Below, piece after piece: positions 1 to 8,286 of a stretch of DNA of 64,000 nucleotides. The notes beneath the pieces are model-generated. The model was not told the origin of the DNA, ran no database searches, and worked only from the letters and a program-made list of their open reading frames with translations. How positions within the stretch are numbered: position 1 is the first letter of the stretch; every line of letters starts with the position of its first letter. This DNA is from Bacillus thermotolerans (GTDB lineage: Bacteria; Bacillota; Bacilli; Bacillales; Domibacillaceae). Made by a program: the position numbers and the translations under genes. Location: positions 62,001 to 126,000 of the forward strand of contig NZ_JWJE02000005.1 of the NCBI RefSeq assembly GCF_000812025.2. The letters are read 5' to 3'.

Positions 1-1077
1 CGGCAATTCTTCCTTAGACATTCCGCTTAAGCCGTGCTTCTTTGCCTGGAAATGAACGATACAAATAATCCCTAAATAGTACAAAACAGCGGGCAAAATT
101 GCTGCAAGCGCGATCTGGTTGTATGGCATACCGAGTGTCTCTGCCATGATGAAAGCCGTAGCCCCCATAACCGGCGGGATGATCTGACCGCCGACAGAAG
201 CTGTGGCTTCGACTGCACCTGCAAACGCTGGCCTGTAGCCGACCTTTTTCATTAACGGAATCGTGAAGGCCCCGGTTGTCACAACATTGGCTAATGCACT
301 CCCATTAATGGAACCCAGCAAGCCGCTCGATACAACAGCTACTTTAGCTGGACCACCAGATGTATGGCCGGCTACGCTAAGCGAAATATCTGTAAAGAAC
401 TGGCCCATTCCTGATTTGTTTAAGAAAGAACCAAACAGAATAAAGAGAATAATGTAAGAAGCTGACACGGAGATAGCAATACCGTAAATACCTTCTGTTG
501 ATAGGTACATATAAGTGACGATATCCTCCAGCTCTTTACCGGAGTGCCTGAACAAGTCAGGGAAATACTGCCCAAAGAAAGCGTATACAAGGAAGAGCAC
601 AGCTAAAATAGTCAATGCATTTCCGACTACTCTCCGTCCCCCTTCAATAACAACTGCGATGGTAATTAATCCAAAAACAATATCGAGAGTACTCGGCATG
701 TAGATTGACATTCTTTCTGCAATGCCTGCGTAATCTATGATCATATAAGCGCCTGTGGCAAGGGCAGCAATCATCCATAATATATCTACCACCGTCACCT
801 TGCTTTGGCCTGTTTTCTTTTTATAGAAAGCCGGGTATAAGATAAATACCAGGGCAGCAATGACGGCTGTATGCAAGGAACGATGCCGGAGCGCATCCAG
901 CGGCCCCATGAAGGCTGTATATAAGTGGTAGCCGGCTAGAGCAACACTTAAAATAAATATCGCCCAGCGCCAAAATCCTTTGTCAAATTTACGAAATCTG
1001 GATTCATTGTCGTATTTCTGTAAAAGCTCTTCTTGTTCAACAGTTGTTTCTGGAGTTTCTTTCACTGCTTGAGACAT
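1..1077 (-). CDS. TRAP transporter permease, TAXI type (partial, C-terminus beyond window)
   Basis: This is the integral membrane subunit of a TRAP secondary transporter that would work with the TAXI binding protein encoded just upstream (21-bp gap). Only the N-terminal 359 residues are present; the gene runs off the window at position 1. Translation starts at the ATG at 1077, preceded by a GGGAGGGAG ribosome-binding site. The protein opens with a charged cytoplasmic tail of about 35 residues, followed by several hydrophobic segments. The later part holds the glycine-rich DctM-like region (GSINGSALANV and the segment with GGQIIPPVMGA), typical of fused DctQM-like TAXI permeases. The substrate cannot be read from sequence; TAXI systems commonly carry C4-dicarboxylates, glutamate or related acids. 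Confidence 0.9.
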   Translation of the reverse strand, partial: MSQAVKETPETTVEQEELLQKYDNESRFRKFDKGFWRWAIFILSVALAGYHLYTAFMGPLDALRHRSLHTAVIAALVFILYPAFYKKKTGQSKVTVVDILWMIAALATGAYMIIDYAGIAERMSIYMPSTLDIVFGLITIAVVIEGGRRVVGNALTILAVLFLVYAFFGQYFPDLFRHSGKELEDIVTYMYLSTEGIYGIAISVSASYIILFILFGSFLNKSGMGQFFTDISLSVAGHTSGGPAKVAVVSSGLLGSINGSALANVVTTGAFTIPLMKKVGYRPAFAGAVEATASVGGQIIPPVMGATAFIMAETLGMPYNQIALAAILPAVLYYLGIICIVHFQAKKHGLSGMSKEELP

Positions 1078-1098
1078 GTTATACTCCCTCCCTATTCG

Positions 1099-2115
1099 TT
1101 ATTGTGATGGTGTTTCCTGCAAGACGCCTTGCTCTTTAAAATATTTCTCTGCACCTGGATGAAGCGGCAGCGGCAGCTTAGAGACTGCATTTTCGAGTGT
1201 AATTTGCTTTGCTGAGCTATGGGCATTTCTTAAGTCATCCAAGTTCTCAAACAATGCTTTTGTCATTTCATATACATGCTCCTCAGGCACACCTTCATGA
1301 GTAATTAACAGGTTATTAACTTTGACTGTATCCCGCTCCTCTGCAACTCCTTCGTACGTACCAGCCGGAATCACTCCAACATCAAAGGCAGGGTATTTCT
1401 TCTGAAGCTTTTCAGTCAGCTCTTTCGGCACAGGAATAATTTCCACCTCATCCGTCGCTGCCAGTTCCATAATTCCTGAGTTCGGGTAGCCGGAAGATAA
1501 AAACGCAGCATCGGTTGTTCCGTTTTTGATGCCTTCAATTCCTTCTGAGAAGGACAAGAAATCTGCATTAATATCGTCGTAAGTTAAGCCGGCACCTTCC
1601 AAGACTCGTTTCGCCATAATTTCGGTACCGCTTCCAAGAGCGCCAACCGCAATATCTTTTCCTTTTAAATCCTCTAATCTTTCAATACCAAGATCTTTAG
1701 GCGCAACGATTTGCAAGTAGTTTGGATAAAGAGAAGCCACTGCCCGCACATTAGAAAGCGCTCCCACTTTTGCGAAGTTTCCTTCACCGTTGTAAGCATC
1801 CGTTACCGTGTCAGCCATTGCGAACCCCAGCTCGGCTTTTTCCTGGTAAAGCTTTGATGTATTTTCTGCCGATGCGCCCGTTGTTTGCGCACTTGTCTGG
1901 GCACCAAGCTCTTCTCCATATACTTTTGCTAAAGCATTGCCCACCTGGAAGTAGATACCTGATGTGCCTCCAGTCAGAATAGTGACTGTTTGGCCAGAAA
2001 GAGGGCCTGAAGCAGCTGCTTCTCCTTCTGCCTGTCCATTTTCAGCAGAATTTCCACAAGCCGCAATAATAAGTGATAAGCTTAAAATAAGGACAAATGT
2101 AATGCGTTTCTTCAC
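1099..2115 (-). CDS. TAXI-family TRAP transporter solute-binding lipoprotein
   Basis: This is the extracytoplasmic substrate receptor of the TRAP system. It begins with a lipoprotein signal (hydrophobic stretch, then LIIAAC lipobox) and continues with the TAXI fold signatures TGGTSGIYFQVG and GALGSGTEIMA, about 338 residues in all, normal for the family. An upstream in-frame GTG at 2124 exists. The GTG at 2115 is preferred because AGAGGTGG sits 6 bases before it and overlaps the earlier codon. The gene stands at the head of the TRAP operon, directly downstream of a sigma-54 type promoter (2150-2165). Expression is therefore inferred to depend on the NtrC-type regulator at 2262-3638. The ligand is unknown. 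Confidence 0.93.
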   Translation of the reverse strand: MKKRITFVLILSLSLIIAACGNSAENGQAEGEAAASGPLSGQTVTILTGGTSGIYFQVGNALAKVYGEELGAQTSAQTTGASAENTSKLYQEKAELGFAMADTVTDAYNGEGNFAKVGALSNVRAVASLYPNYLQIVAPKDLGIERLEDLKGKDIAVGALGSGTEIMAKRVLEGAGLTYDDINADFLSFSEGIEGIKNGTTDAAFLSSGYPNSGIMELAATDEVEIIPVPKELTEKLQKKYPAFDVGVIPAGTYEGVAEERDTVKVNNLLITHEGVPEEHVYEMTKALFENLDDLRNAHSSAKQITLENAVSKLPLPLHPGAEKYFKEQGVLQETPSQ

Positions 2116-2149
2116 TTTTCCCACCTCTTTTTCTTTTTGCTAAACATAA

Positions 2150-2165
2150 TGCAAGATTCGTACCA
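2150..2165 (-). promoter_or_regulatory. Sigma-54 (-24/-12) promoter of the TAXI TRAP operon
   Basis: The minus strand reads TGGTACGAATCTTGCA. This matches the sigma-54 consensus TGGCACG-N4-TTGCW at every defined base but one, and has the required 10 bases between the GG and GC. It lies about 35 bases ahead of the GTG start of the binding protein, leaving room for a short leader with the ribosome-binding site. The neighbouring regulator has the AAA+ sigma-54 interaction domain with GAFTGA. Its own binding sites (enhancers) were not recognised. Confidence 0.8.
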
Positions 2166-2210
2166 TTTATAAAATTCAGTAAAATTAACTAGCATATTAT
2201 TAAAAACGGC

Positions 2211-2259
2211 AAAAAATGCCGCTTAGGGCGGCAAAATCTTCCCAAGCGGCATTTTTTTC
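2211..2259 (-). terminator. Terminator of the two-component operon
   Basis: An inverted repeat AATGCCGCTT / AAGCGGCATT with A and T tracts on both outer sides follows the response-regulator stop codon. It separates the two-component genes from the sigma-54 controlled TRAP genes. Confidence 0.85.
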
Positions 2260-2261
2260 TC

Positions 2262-3638
2262 CTATTTATTCGACTCTCTGTAAAGCTGAAGTTTATTCCG
2301 CAGGCTGCGTTCACTGATTCCTAATAATTGCGCCGTCTCTTTTCTGCTATCGTTACATTGCTTTAATACTTCCTCAATAATTAACCGTTCTGCCTCTTTC
2401 ATTGTCGCACCAAAAGGTATTTTAATATAATCACTTGAGTGATGATCCAGCTCCTTTTTAGAGGCCTTGTCAGACCGAACAACAAGCGGCAGATCCTCTT
2501 CATCTATGTTCTCCCTTCTCGTCATGGCGACCGTGTACTCTAATATATTGCTTAACTCCCGTATATTTCCCGGGTAATCATAGGCAAGCAGCCTTTCCCA
2601 AGCTTGTTCGGATAAAACGGGCATAGGACGCTGCATGTCTTCAGCATACTTTTTCAAGAAATAAGGAATCAGTGTTCGCAGATCCTCTTTTCTCTCTCGT
2701 AAAAGCGGAAGCTCAATAGGAATCACATTCAAACGGAAAAACAAATCTTCTCGGAAGGCTCTTTCCTTGACCATTTGCTGCAGATCTTTGTTTGTCGCAC
2801 TGATAATTCGGACATCCACTTTTTTGATCTCCGTGGAACCGAGAGGCATATATTCCTTTTCCTGAAGCACCCTCAGCATTTTCGCCTGTAAAGCGGATGG
2901 CATATCACCAATCTCATCAAGAAACAATGTTCCGCCCGCAGCAGCAGCCAGCTTTCCCTCCCGGCTGCTGACAGCGCCTGTGAACGCTCCTTTTGCATAG
3001 CCAAACAGTTCACTTTCAAGCAGTGCTTCCGGGATAGCTGCACAGTTCACTGAAATGAAAGGTTTATCTTTCCGCTTTCCTTGCCTGTGTAAAGCGCGGG
3101 CTACAAGCTCCTTTCCTGTTCCGCTTTCCCCATAGATGAGTACGCTGGAGTCAATGTCTTTTACCTGCTCAATAATAGAGAAGACCTTCTTCATAGCTGG
3201 ACTTTCTCCGATCATTTGATCGTAACCTTTTATTCTATCAATGGTTTCATTTAACTCTCGAATCTTGCTATGTAATGCCTGGTGCTCTAGCGCTTTCTCA
3301 ATTAATAAATGCAATTCATCAATATCAAGCGGCTTGGTAATGTAATGGTACGCTCCTCGCTTCATTGCTTCAACAGATGACTCAATCGTTCCATAGGCAG
3401 TCATCATAATCACTGAAATAGACGGATACTCACGTTTTACTTCTTCTAGCACGTCTAATCCATCCACTTCACCAAGGCGCCAATCTAATATTAATAGATG
3501 GATCGGCTGCTGCTTCAATATTTCTCTTGCCTCTTCCACTCTCGTTACCGATTGCACATCATATGTATTCTCCAAGGCAAAGCGCAAGGATGAACCAATT
3601 GCTGGCTCATCATCTAGAATAAGTACCGAAGGCTTCAT
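2262..3638 (-). CDS. Sigma-54-dependent response regulator, NtrC/DctD class
   Basis: This transcription activator has three domains. An N-terminal receiver (about residues 1-118) carries the acidic DD pair and phospho-acceptor Asp52 in LILDWRL. A central AAA+ ATPase carries Walker A GESGTGKE, the sigma-54 contact loop GAFTGA and Walker B LFLDEIGD. The C-terminal Fis-type helix-turn-helix reads [10 protein letters not shown]. The start is placed at the ATG at 3638 because GGAGGAGG precedes it by 7 bases and the ATG overlaps the kinase stop as ATGA, implying translational coupling; an upstream in-frame ATG at 3656 lacks this support. It is inferred to switch on the TRAP operon through the -24/-12 promoter at 2150-2165. 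Response-regulator activators of sigma-54 are uncommon in Bacillus, where most such activators sense ligands directly. Confidence 0.94.
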   Translation of the reverse strand: MKPSVLILDDEPAIGSSLRFALENTYDVQSVTRVEEAREILKQQPIHLLILDWRLGEVDGLDVLEEVKREYPSISVIMMTAYGTIESSVEAMKRGAYHYITKPLDIDELHLLIEKALEHQALHSKIRELNETIDRIKGYDQMIGESPAMKKVFSIIEQVKDIDSSVLIYGESGTGKELVARALHRQGKRKDKPFISVNCAAIPEALLESELFGYAKGAFTGAVSSREGKLAAAAGGTLFLDEIGDMPSALQAKMLRVLQEKEYMPLGSTEIKKVDVRIISATNKDLQQMVKERAFREDLFFRLNVIPIELPLLRERKEDLRTLIPYFLKKYAEDMQRPMPVLSEQAWERLLAYDYPGNIRELSNILEYTVAMTRRENIDEEDLPLVVRSDKASKKELDHHSSDYIKIPFGATMKEAERLIIEEVLKQCNDSRKETAQLLGISERSLRNKLQLYRESNK

Positions 3639-5680
3639 TCGTTTTCCTCCTCCCATTTAGCAGGCAATGCAATCGTGAAGGTCGTTCCTTTTCCTTTCAT
3701 CGATTCAATCTGCATATCTCCATCATTTTCTTTAATCCACTGATAGCAAAGTGTCAACCCTAACCCAACACCATGCGGCTTGGTCGTATAAAAAGGTTCG
3801 AAGATATGAGAGATATCTTCCTTGTCCATCCCCATTCCGCTGTCTGTTACGTGAACGAAAGTGATGTCATCTTTCCTCTCAGTTGAAATGGTCAGCTTCT
3901 TTTCCTCTGCTTCTTCCATAGCATCCAGTGCATTTAATAGCAGGTTGAGCAGCACCTGCTTAAGCTGATCCGGGTCACAAACGATCGGATCGTCTTGCTC
4001 AATGTCCAGCGACAGGCGAACCTGCTGTTTCTTCATTGTCGGTTCGATGATAGCTACAACCGATTGAATAAAGCGGCCAGCTCCAAGCATTTTCTTTTTT
4101 GGGAACTTAGGTCGAGCATAGTCAAGCAGCGATTCCACAATCTTATTCATTCGCCTCAATGCTTCCGGTACATGTTTAATCAGTTCCTCACGAAAACGAA
4201 CATCCTCGTATTTATATGGCAGCAGATCAATAAAAGTCTTCATCGATGTCAGGGGGTTGCGGATTTCGTGAGCAACGCCTGCTACGAGCTGCCCGAGCGC
4301 CCTCATTTTTTCTTGAGTGGCAAGCTTCTTCTCCAGCATCTTTGCCTCAGAACGGTCAGCAAGCGTGATTAAAAAGCCGCTTTTCTCTTCTTCACCTTCC
4401 TGCAAAGGAATCGCTCGATATAGAATATAACGAGTCTCTTCATTCACTTCGATCTCTATTTCCTCTGAAAGAATGGCCGGCTGTTGGTTGCTTTCTACAT
4501 GCTCTGTGTATTCCCTTACGATCTTGGCAATCAGGGGCGTCCCGAGAATATCAGCCGGCTCTAGCAGTTCGTCCCGGCCAAACCCTAGCAGCTCTTTTGC
4601 CCGCTCGTTCAGGCTCGTTACCTGCAGTTCTTTGTTAAAGGTTAAGATTCCATAATACAGATGATGGATGATTTGCGTTTTAAAAGCATCAGCCTGCGAT
4701 AGTGCTTTCTGCTGCTGCTCGAGCTTCACATTAGCCTCCGCCAAGGCAGAGGTCCGCTTAGCCACTTCCTTCTTTAAACGCTTATTCCACAAGTAGATCA
4801 CAATCAGTATAATGGCAGCACACCCTATTACAATGGACAGGAAAATAATCCAATTGCGCATCTCCCTCAGCTGGCTGTCCGGATGCAGGCCAAACCACTG
4901 TGTATACAGCCTTTGATAGTCACCGTTTGTTTGCATATCAGCTAACGACTCGTTTACGAGCTGCAGCAGATCTCTTTCTCCTTGGCGCACAGCAACTGCA
5001 AAGTCTGAAGGAACACTTATATGCTCAAGAATACGGTAGTTCTCCCGCTCCCCGGATTGATCTAAATAAAACTCAGCCGTCCGTTTATTCGTCAGCCAAG
5101 CATCGGCTCTGTCCATCAGCAAAAATTGAAAGCTGTCTTTAGCATTTAAAGCTAACTGAAACTCCACTCTTCTGACATTCAAGAGAAGTTCAAAAGAAAC
5201 AGGATCCTCCTGCATAACAATTGTTTTCCCTCTTAAACCGGCTAAGCTGTTAATCTCATTGGCAGCCTCTGATGGAATGACCATCACATCCGTGGTAGTG
5301 AAGTAAGACTCCGAGAAACGGAAACGTTCGCTCCGTTCAACTGAGTACTTCATTCCTATAACGGCATCAACTGTTCCTTCTTCAAGAGCACGCTCTGCTT
5401 CATATAGATTCATGGGGTGAAAGGCCACTTCTATCTGCTGAGCCTCCGCGATTCGGCGAAACAGCTCGACGCTAAAGCCGGTTAGCTCTCCTGCCTCATT
5501 TATATAAGAAAAGGGCGGAAGGTGCTCGTCGACAGCCACTTGATATACTTTCTCCGCCATCGGCTTTTTGGCCTCATCGGATAAGTTGTCTGCCTCTTCA
5601 GCCAAAGCAGCATACGGCCAGGAAAAAGCAGCCCATAGCAAGGATAAAACGATAAATATTGACTTAAACAAGACAGACAT
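3635..5680 (-). CDS. Sensor histidine kinase with extracellular solute-binding domain
   Basis: This 681-residue membrane kinase is the partner of the overlapping NtrC-type regulator. A signal peptide is followed by a family-3 periplasmic-binding domain (about residues 45-265; YINEAGELTGFSVELF is typical). A transmembrane helix follows near 278-298 (IIFLSIVIGCAAIILIVIYL), then a short coiled coil, a PAS domain, a HisKA domain with the H-box AHEIRNPLTS and a HATPase domain with GMGMD and GVGLGL. The binding domain would let the kinase detect an extracellular amino acid or organic acid directly, presumably the substrate of the adjacent TRAP transporter. Translation initiates at the ATG at 5680 behind a weak GGAG spaced 12 bases away. 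Confidence 0.92.
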   Translation of the reverse strand: MSVLFKSIFIVLSLLWAAFSWPYAALAEEADNLSDEAKKPMAEKVYQVAVDEHLPPFSYINEAGELTGFSVELFRRIAEAQQIEVAFHPMNLYEAERALEEGTVDAVIGMKYSVERSERFRFSESYFTTTDVMVIPSEAANEINSLAGLRGKTIVMQEDPVSFELLLNVRRVEFQLALNAKDSFQFLLMDRADAWLTNKRTAEFYLDQSGERENYRILEHISVPSDFAVAVRQGERDLLQLVNESLADMQTNGDYQRLYTQWFGLHPDSQLREMRNWIIFLSIVIGCAAIILIVIYLWNKRLKKEVAKRTSALAEANVKLEQQQKALSQADAFKTQIIHHLYYGILTFNKELQVTSLNERAKELLGFGRDELLEPADILGTPLIAKIVREYTEHVESNQQPAILSEEIEIEVNEETRYILYRAIPLQEGEEEKSGFLITLADRSEAKMLEKKLATQEKMRALGQLVAGVAHEIRNPLTSMKTFIDLLPYKYEDVRFREELIKHVPEALRRMNKIVESLLDYARPKFPKKKMLGAGRFIQSVVAIIEPTMKKQQVRLSLDIEQDDPIVCDPDQLKQVLLNLLLNALDAMEEAEEKKLTISTERKDDITFVHVTDSGMGMDKEDISHIFEPFYTTKPHGVGLGLTLCYQWIKENDGDMQIESMKGKGTTFTIALPAKWEEENE

Positions 5681-5770
5681 TGGGGGTGATAGCTCCTTTT
5701 AAGAATATTGATACTATTGTAACACAATAAATAACTTGAAAAATCAGGACTTATAACCGGGTTTCCTGCA

Positions 5771-5803
5771 AATAAAAAAGCCCGGCTGTCAAGAAAGCCG
5801 GGC
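5771..5803 (-). terminator. Terminator after the YmcC-like gene
   Basis: The stem GCCCGGCT / AGCCGGGC with an 8-base loop is followed on the minus strand by a T run. It closes the gene ending at 5826. Confidence 0.9.
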
Positions 5804-5825
5804 TGCCTATATTCTTTATCGTCAG

Positions 5826-6365
5826 TTAAGCATTTTTCTTTTTAGGCCATACAAAATAGCTAACAGAGATAGCTAAATCAATCACTAATACAAGAGACCA
5901 TACTCTAACGACACCGCTTAATGCCTCTGTTCTTGTTGCGTCATTAATAAGGAAGATCATGATTGATAGTATGGAAAGCCCGATGAGGTAAGCCATTAGA
6001 TGCCGGCTCCAGCCCGCCAGCTGATGTTTGGCGTAGCCTATTCCATGCTTTTTAGCAGGCTTCTCTCCTTGCTTCATGACATAGTATAAAAACTTCTCAT
6101 CCGCCCATTGAATCATGCTTTTCCCGAAAGCAATAGACACCCCGATATAGACAGCAGCCAGGGCATGAGCCATGGTTGCAGCAGCTCCTCCTGCTAAATC
6201 TATTCCCGCCATGATGAGCAGAGCTAAGTCAACAACCGGTGTTAAAGCCAGAAACAACAGACCAAGCTTTTTTCGCTTGAAGATATACCGTGTCGCTAAG
6301 CCCGCTGCGATAAAAATCCAGAAAGCAACCTCGCAGGCAACAATCATCCAGGCAACAGCATTCAT
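5826..6365 (-). CDS. YmcC-like conserved integral membrane protein
   Basis: This 179-residue protein has about five hydrophobic segments and no catalytic motif that I recognise. The N-terminal part (a CEVAFWIFI segment, then LGLLFLALTPVVDLALL) and the IQWADEKF stretch resemble Bacillus YmcC. In B. subtilis ymcC also lies next to the TetR-type gene pksA, the same arrangement as here with the divergent TetR gene at 6484. The promoter TTGTAT-17-TAATAT (6407-6435, minus strand) overlaps the palindromic operator, so repression by that TetR protein is likely. The function is unknown; regulation by a ligand-sensing repressor suggests a role in handling a small molecule. Confidence 0.8.
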   Translation of the reverse strand: MNAVAWMIVACEVAFWIFIAAGLATRYIFKRKKLGLLFLALTPVVDLALLIMAGIDLAGGAAATMAHALAAVYIGVSIAFGKSMIQWADEKFLYYVMKQGEKPAKKHGIGYAKHQLAGWSRHLMAYLIGLSILSIMIFLINDATRTEALSGVVRVWSLVLVIDLAISVSYFVWPKKKNA

Positions 6366-6382
6366 TTAGACACCCCTTATTT

Positions 6383-6448
6383 AGTACAACTGTATTATTT
6401 AAAACTATATTAGCACCCTCGGTTTTATAATACAACTGTATTATAAAA
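6383..6448. promoter_or_regulatory. TetR-type operators and divergent promoters
   Basis: A perfect palindrome with 12-base arms (TTTTATAATACA / TGTATTATAAAA, spacer AC) occupies 6423-6448. A second, weaker copy (TTAGTACA-AC-TGTATTAT) lies at 6381-6398. Both share the core TACA-AC-TGTA. The larger site contains the -35 of the leftward YmcC-like promoter and abuts the -35 of the rightward TetR promoter. One repressor could therefore control both genes. Confidence 0.75.
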
Positions 6449-6477
6449 TTGCTTCCCCCTTTTTTTACTGATAAAAT
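6449..6477 (+). promoter_or_regulatory. Promoter of the TetR gene, predicted leaderless transcript
   Basis: TTGCTT (6449-6454), a 17-base spacer and TAAAAT (6472-6477) form a sigma-A promoter. Its expected start point, about 7 bases past the -10, is the A of the ATG at 6484. No Shine-Dalgarno sequence precedes that ATG, which fits a leaderless mRNA. Confidence 0.6.
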
Positions 6478-6483
6478 AACAAT

Positions 6484-7086
6484 ATGCCTAAACTAGTTGA
6501 TCATGAAAAAAGAAAGAAACAAATCGCTGAAGCGACCTGGCGGGTCATTTTGGATAGAGGAATGGAAGGTGCCACAGTCAGAAACATTGCTAAGGAAGCA
6601 GGCTTGTCTCTAGGGGCTCTGCGTCACTATTTCTCAACACAAGAAGAATTGCTTATATATGCAATGGACCTCGTAAAAAACCAAGCGGAGCAAAGAATCT
6701 ACCGAGTAATTGATAGGAAGCTTCCTCCGAAGGAAATGGCCTTAAATATGTTATTAGAGCTCCTGCCAACTACTGAAGAAACAAGAGCAGAAATGGAGGT
6801 TTGGTTCTCTTTTGTTGCCTATGCCCGTCACAAAAGAGCGGGTGTTCACCCTTATGAGGATGGATTATTCGACGGAATCACCCGAATGGTACACTCTCTC
6901 AACAAAGCTGGTTATTTAAGAGACGGTATAGATTTAGACGCAGAAGCAGAACGGCTGTACGCCCTTATCGACGGACTGGCTCTCCATGCCTTGCTGGCCC
7001 CTGATCGCTTGAATCAGACCCGGCTCTCGGAAATAGTAGGGAACCACCTTGATAGTATCTGGCAAGAAACGCCTCAGAAAGACTAA
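6484..7086 (+). CDS. TetR/AcrR-family transcriptional regulator (PksA-like)
   Basis: This 200-residue repressor has an N-terminal helix-turn-helix (about residues 10-56, TVRNIAKEAGLSLGALRHYF) and a helical ligand-binding domain of the BetI/TetR C-terminal type. It is transcribed away from the YmcC-like membrane protein, and the spacer contains palindromic operators that overlap both promoters. Autoregulation and control of the membrane protein are therefore inferred. The only plausible start is the ATG at 6484, which has no ribosome-binding site and may be read from a leaderless transcript. The sequence and neighbour arrangement resemble B. subtilis pksA-ymcC. The inducer is unknown. Confidence 0.88.
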   Translation: MPKLVDHEKRKKQIAEATWRVILDRGMEGATVRNIAKEAGLSLGALRHYFSTQEELLIYAMDLVKNQAEQRIYRVIDRKLPPKEMALNMLLELLPTTEETRAEMEVWFSFVAYARHKRAGVHPYEDGLFDGITRMVHSLNKAGYLRDGIDLDAEAERLYALIDGLALHALLAPDRLNQTRLSEIVGNHLDSIWQETPQKD

Positions 7087-7101
7087 ATACTGAATAAGAG
7101 C

Positions 7102-7140
7102 AAAAAAGCACGAGGATAGTTTCCCGTGCTTTTCTTTGTT
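7102..7140. terminator. Bidirectional terminator between convergent genes
   Basis: AAAAGCACG / CGTGCTTTT form a stem with A and T tracts on either side. It sits between the TetR gene and the convergent TcaA-like gene. Confidence 0.85.
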
Positions 7141-8274
7141 TTACAACTTAACTCCTTCCGCACCTTCCCGCTGCCATTTCAAAACAGGGGGATTCTCAAC
7201 CTTTAGCTCTTTTTTATTCTCCCAGTAGGTTTCTTCTGATCCGACCGGCTCTCTTTCCTGCATGCCGTCGATCAGCCACTTTTTCTCCTCTTTATCATAA
7301 AAAAGAGAATACGTGACGAGAGAGCGGATAGAATGATCCTCAAATCCTTGAAGATCTCGATACTTCAGCTTATTGTCAAAGGCCACAAGAGCAGTAGCAT
7401 CCGCTGACCACTTTCCATCGAAATAATGGACACCTAAATCGTCCAAATTAATAACGGCCCCTGTATATTGAACATGTATTTCGTCCAAATAATCCTGCAA
7501 TAACGTAAAGCTCTCTTGCAAGAAAGCTGTTTCCTCACGGATCTCGTTTGTTACATTGGTCAACTTGCTTTTGTCGTATCCAGATGTTTGATAAACAGCG
7601 AGGTCCCGGTTTAGCGTATCCAGCGCTGTTATAACAGCCTGCTGCACACCCTTATCTGCACTGGCTAAAGCGCTGCTGTTAATGACAACACTAACCTCCG
7701 GACTTCCCCACACTTCTTTTTTCTCTTCTGCTTTAAATGTGCCTAGCTCATTATTTACAGTGACATTTAATGTATATGTACCCGGAAGAACAGGTCCGTA
7801 CTGCTCATTCTCCAGCTGTTTGATCGGGCGTTTTGATTCGCCAGCCGTAAGACTAATAGTATCTGTTTCATTCTGTCCTGTAAGTTTAATCACAGCTGTC
7901 TTGGCTTTTAGTTTGTAGTCGGGAAACACGCCCCACTTTTTCCCTTCCTCTGTTAAGCTAATTTGCTGAGCACTTGCCGCATAATCATTCTCTTCTACTT
8001 GCTGCTCAAGACCTTCTACAATCGCCTCATAACTGCTTGCATTTTCCTTTAAGTAGGAAATCATTGCCTGAATGGATGAGCGGCTGAGCTCTGCCTGTTT
8101 ATCATCTGGTACAATCAGCTCTTGCAGCATAGATAGATCATCCTTTTGGACCGCTTCCTTAAAGGTGTCAACGACTTTCTCTGGAGAGGCCGCCTGCTTC
8201 AAGCCAAAAAACAAGCCGCCAAAGGCCAGGATCAATACAGCAGCTGATAAAATAAAGATACGTCTTTTATTCAT
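7141..8274 (-). CDS. TcaA/YvbJ-like membrane-anchored extracellular protein lacking the zinc ribbon
   Basis: This 377-residue protein has a single N-terminal transmembrane helix (residues 5-26) and a large outer part. Its repeat-like organisation (a short helical domain opening with SPEKVVDTFKEAV, then an Ig-like segment, then a C-terminal NTF2-like domain) resembles the TcaA family of Gram-positive envelope proteins. Members such as TcaA and YvbJ normally begin with a cytoplasmic zinc-ribbon motif, but this one starts only four residues before the membrane helix and has no paired CxxC. The ribosome-binding site is AGGAGGGGG. It lies 12 bases downstream of the lipoprotein gene, so the two form an operon. 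A cell-envelope role is inferred. Confidence 0.65.
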   Translation of the reverse strand: MNKRRIFILSAAVLILAFGGLFFGLKQAASPEKVVDTFKEAVQKDDLSMLQELIVPDDKQAELSRSSIQAMISYLKENASSYEAIVEGLEQQVEENDYAASAQQISLTEEGKKWGVFPDYKLKAKTAVIKLTGQNETDTISLTAGESKRPIKQLENEQYGPVLPGTYTLNVTVNNELGTFKAEEKKEVWGSPEVSVVINSSALASADKGVQQAVITALDTLNRDLAVYQTSGYDKSKLTNVTNEIREETAFLQESFTLLQDYLDEIHVQYTGAVINLDDLGVHYFDGKWSADATALVAFDNKLKYRDLQGFEDHSIRSLVTYSLFYDKEEKKWLIDGMQEREPVGSEETYWENKKELKVENPPVLKWQREGAEGVKL

Positions 8275-8286
8275 GATCCCCCTCCT

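Noticed and set aside
3995..4372. Plus-strand frame of 125 codons inside the histidine kinase gene
   Set aside because: It is a shadow of the kinase reading frame, which has clear domains; the shadow has no ribosome-binding site or known motif.
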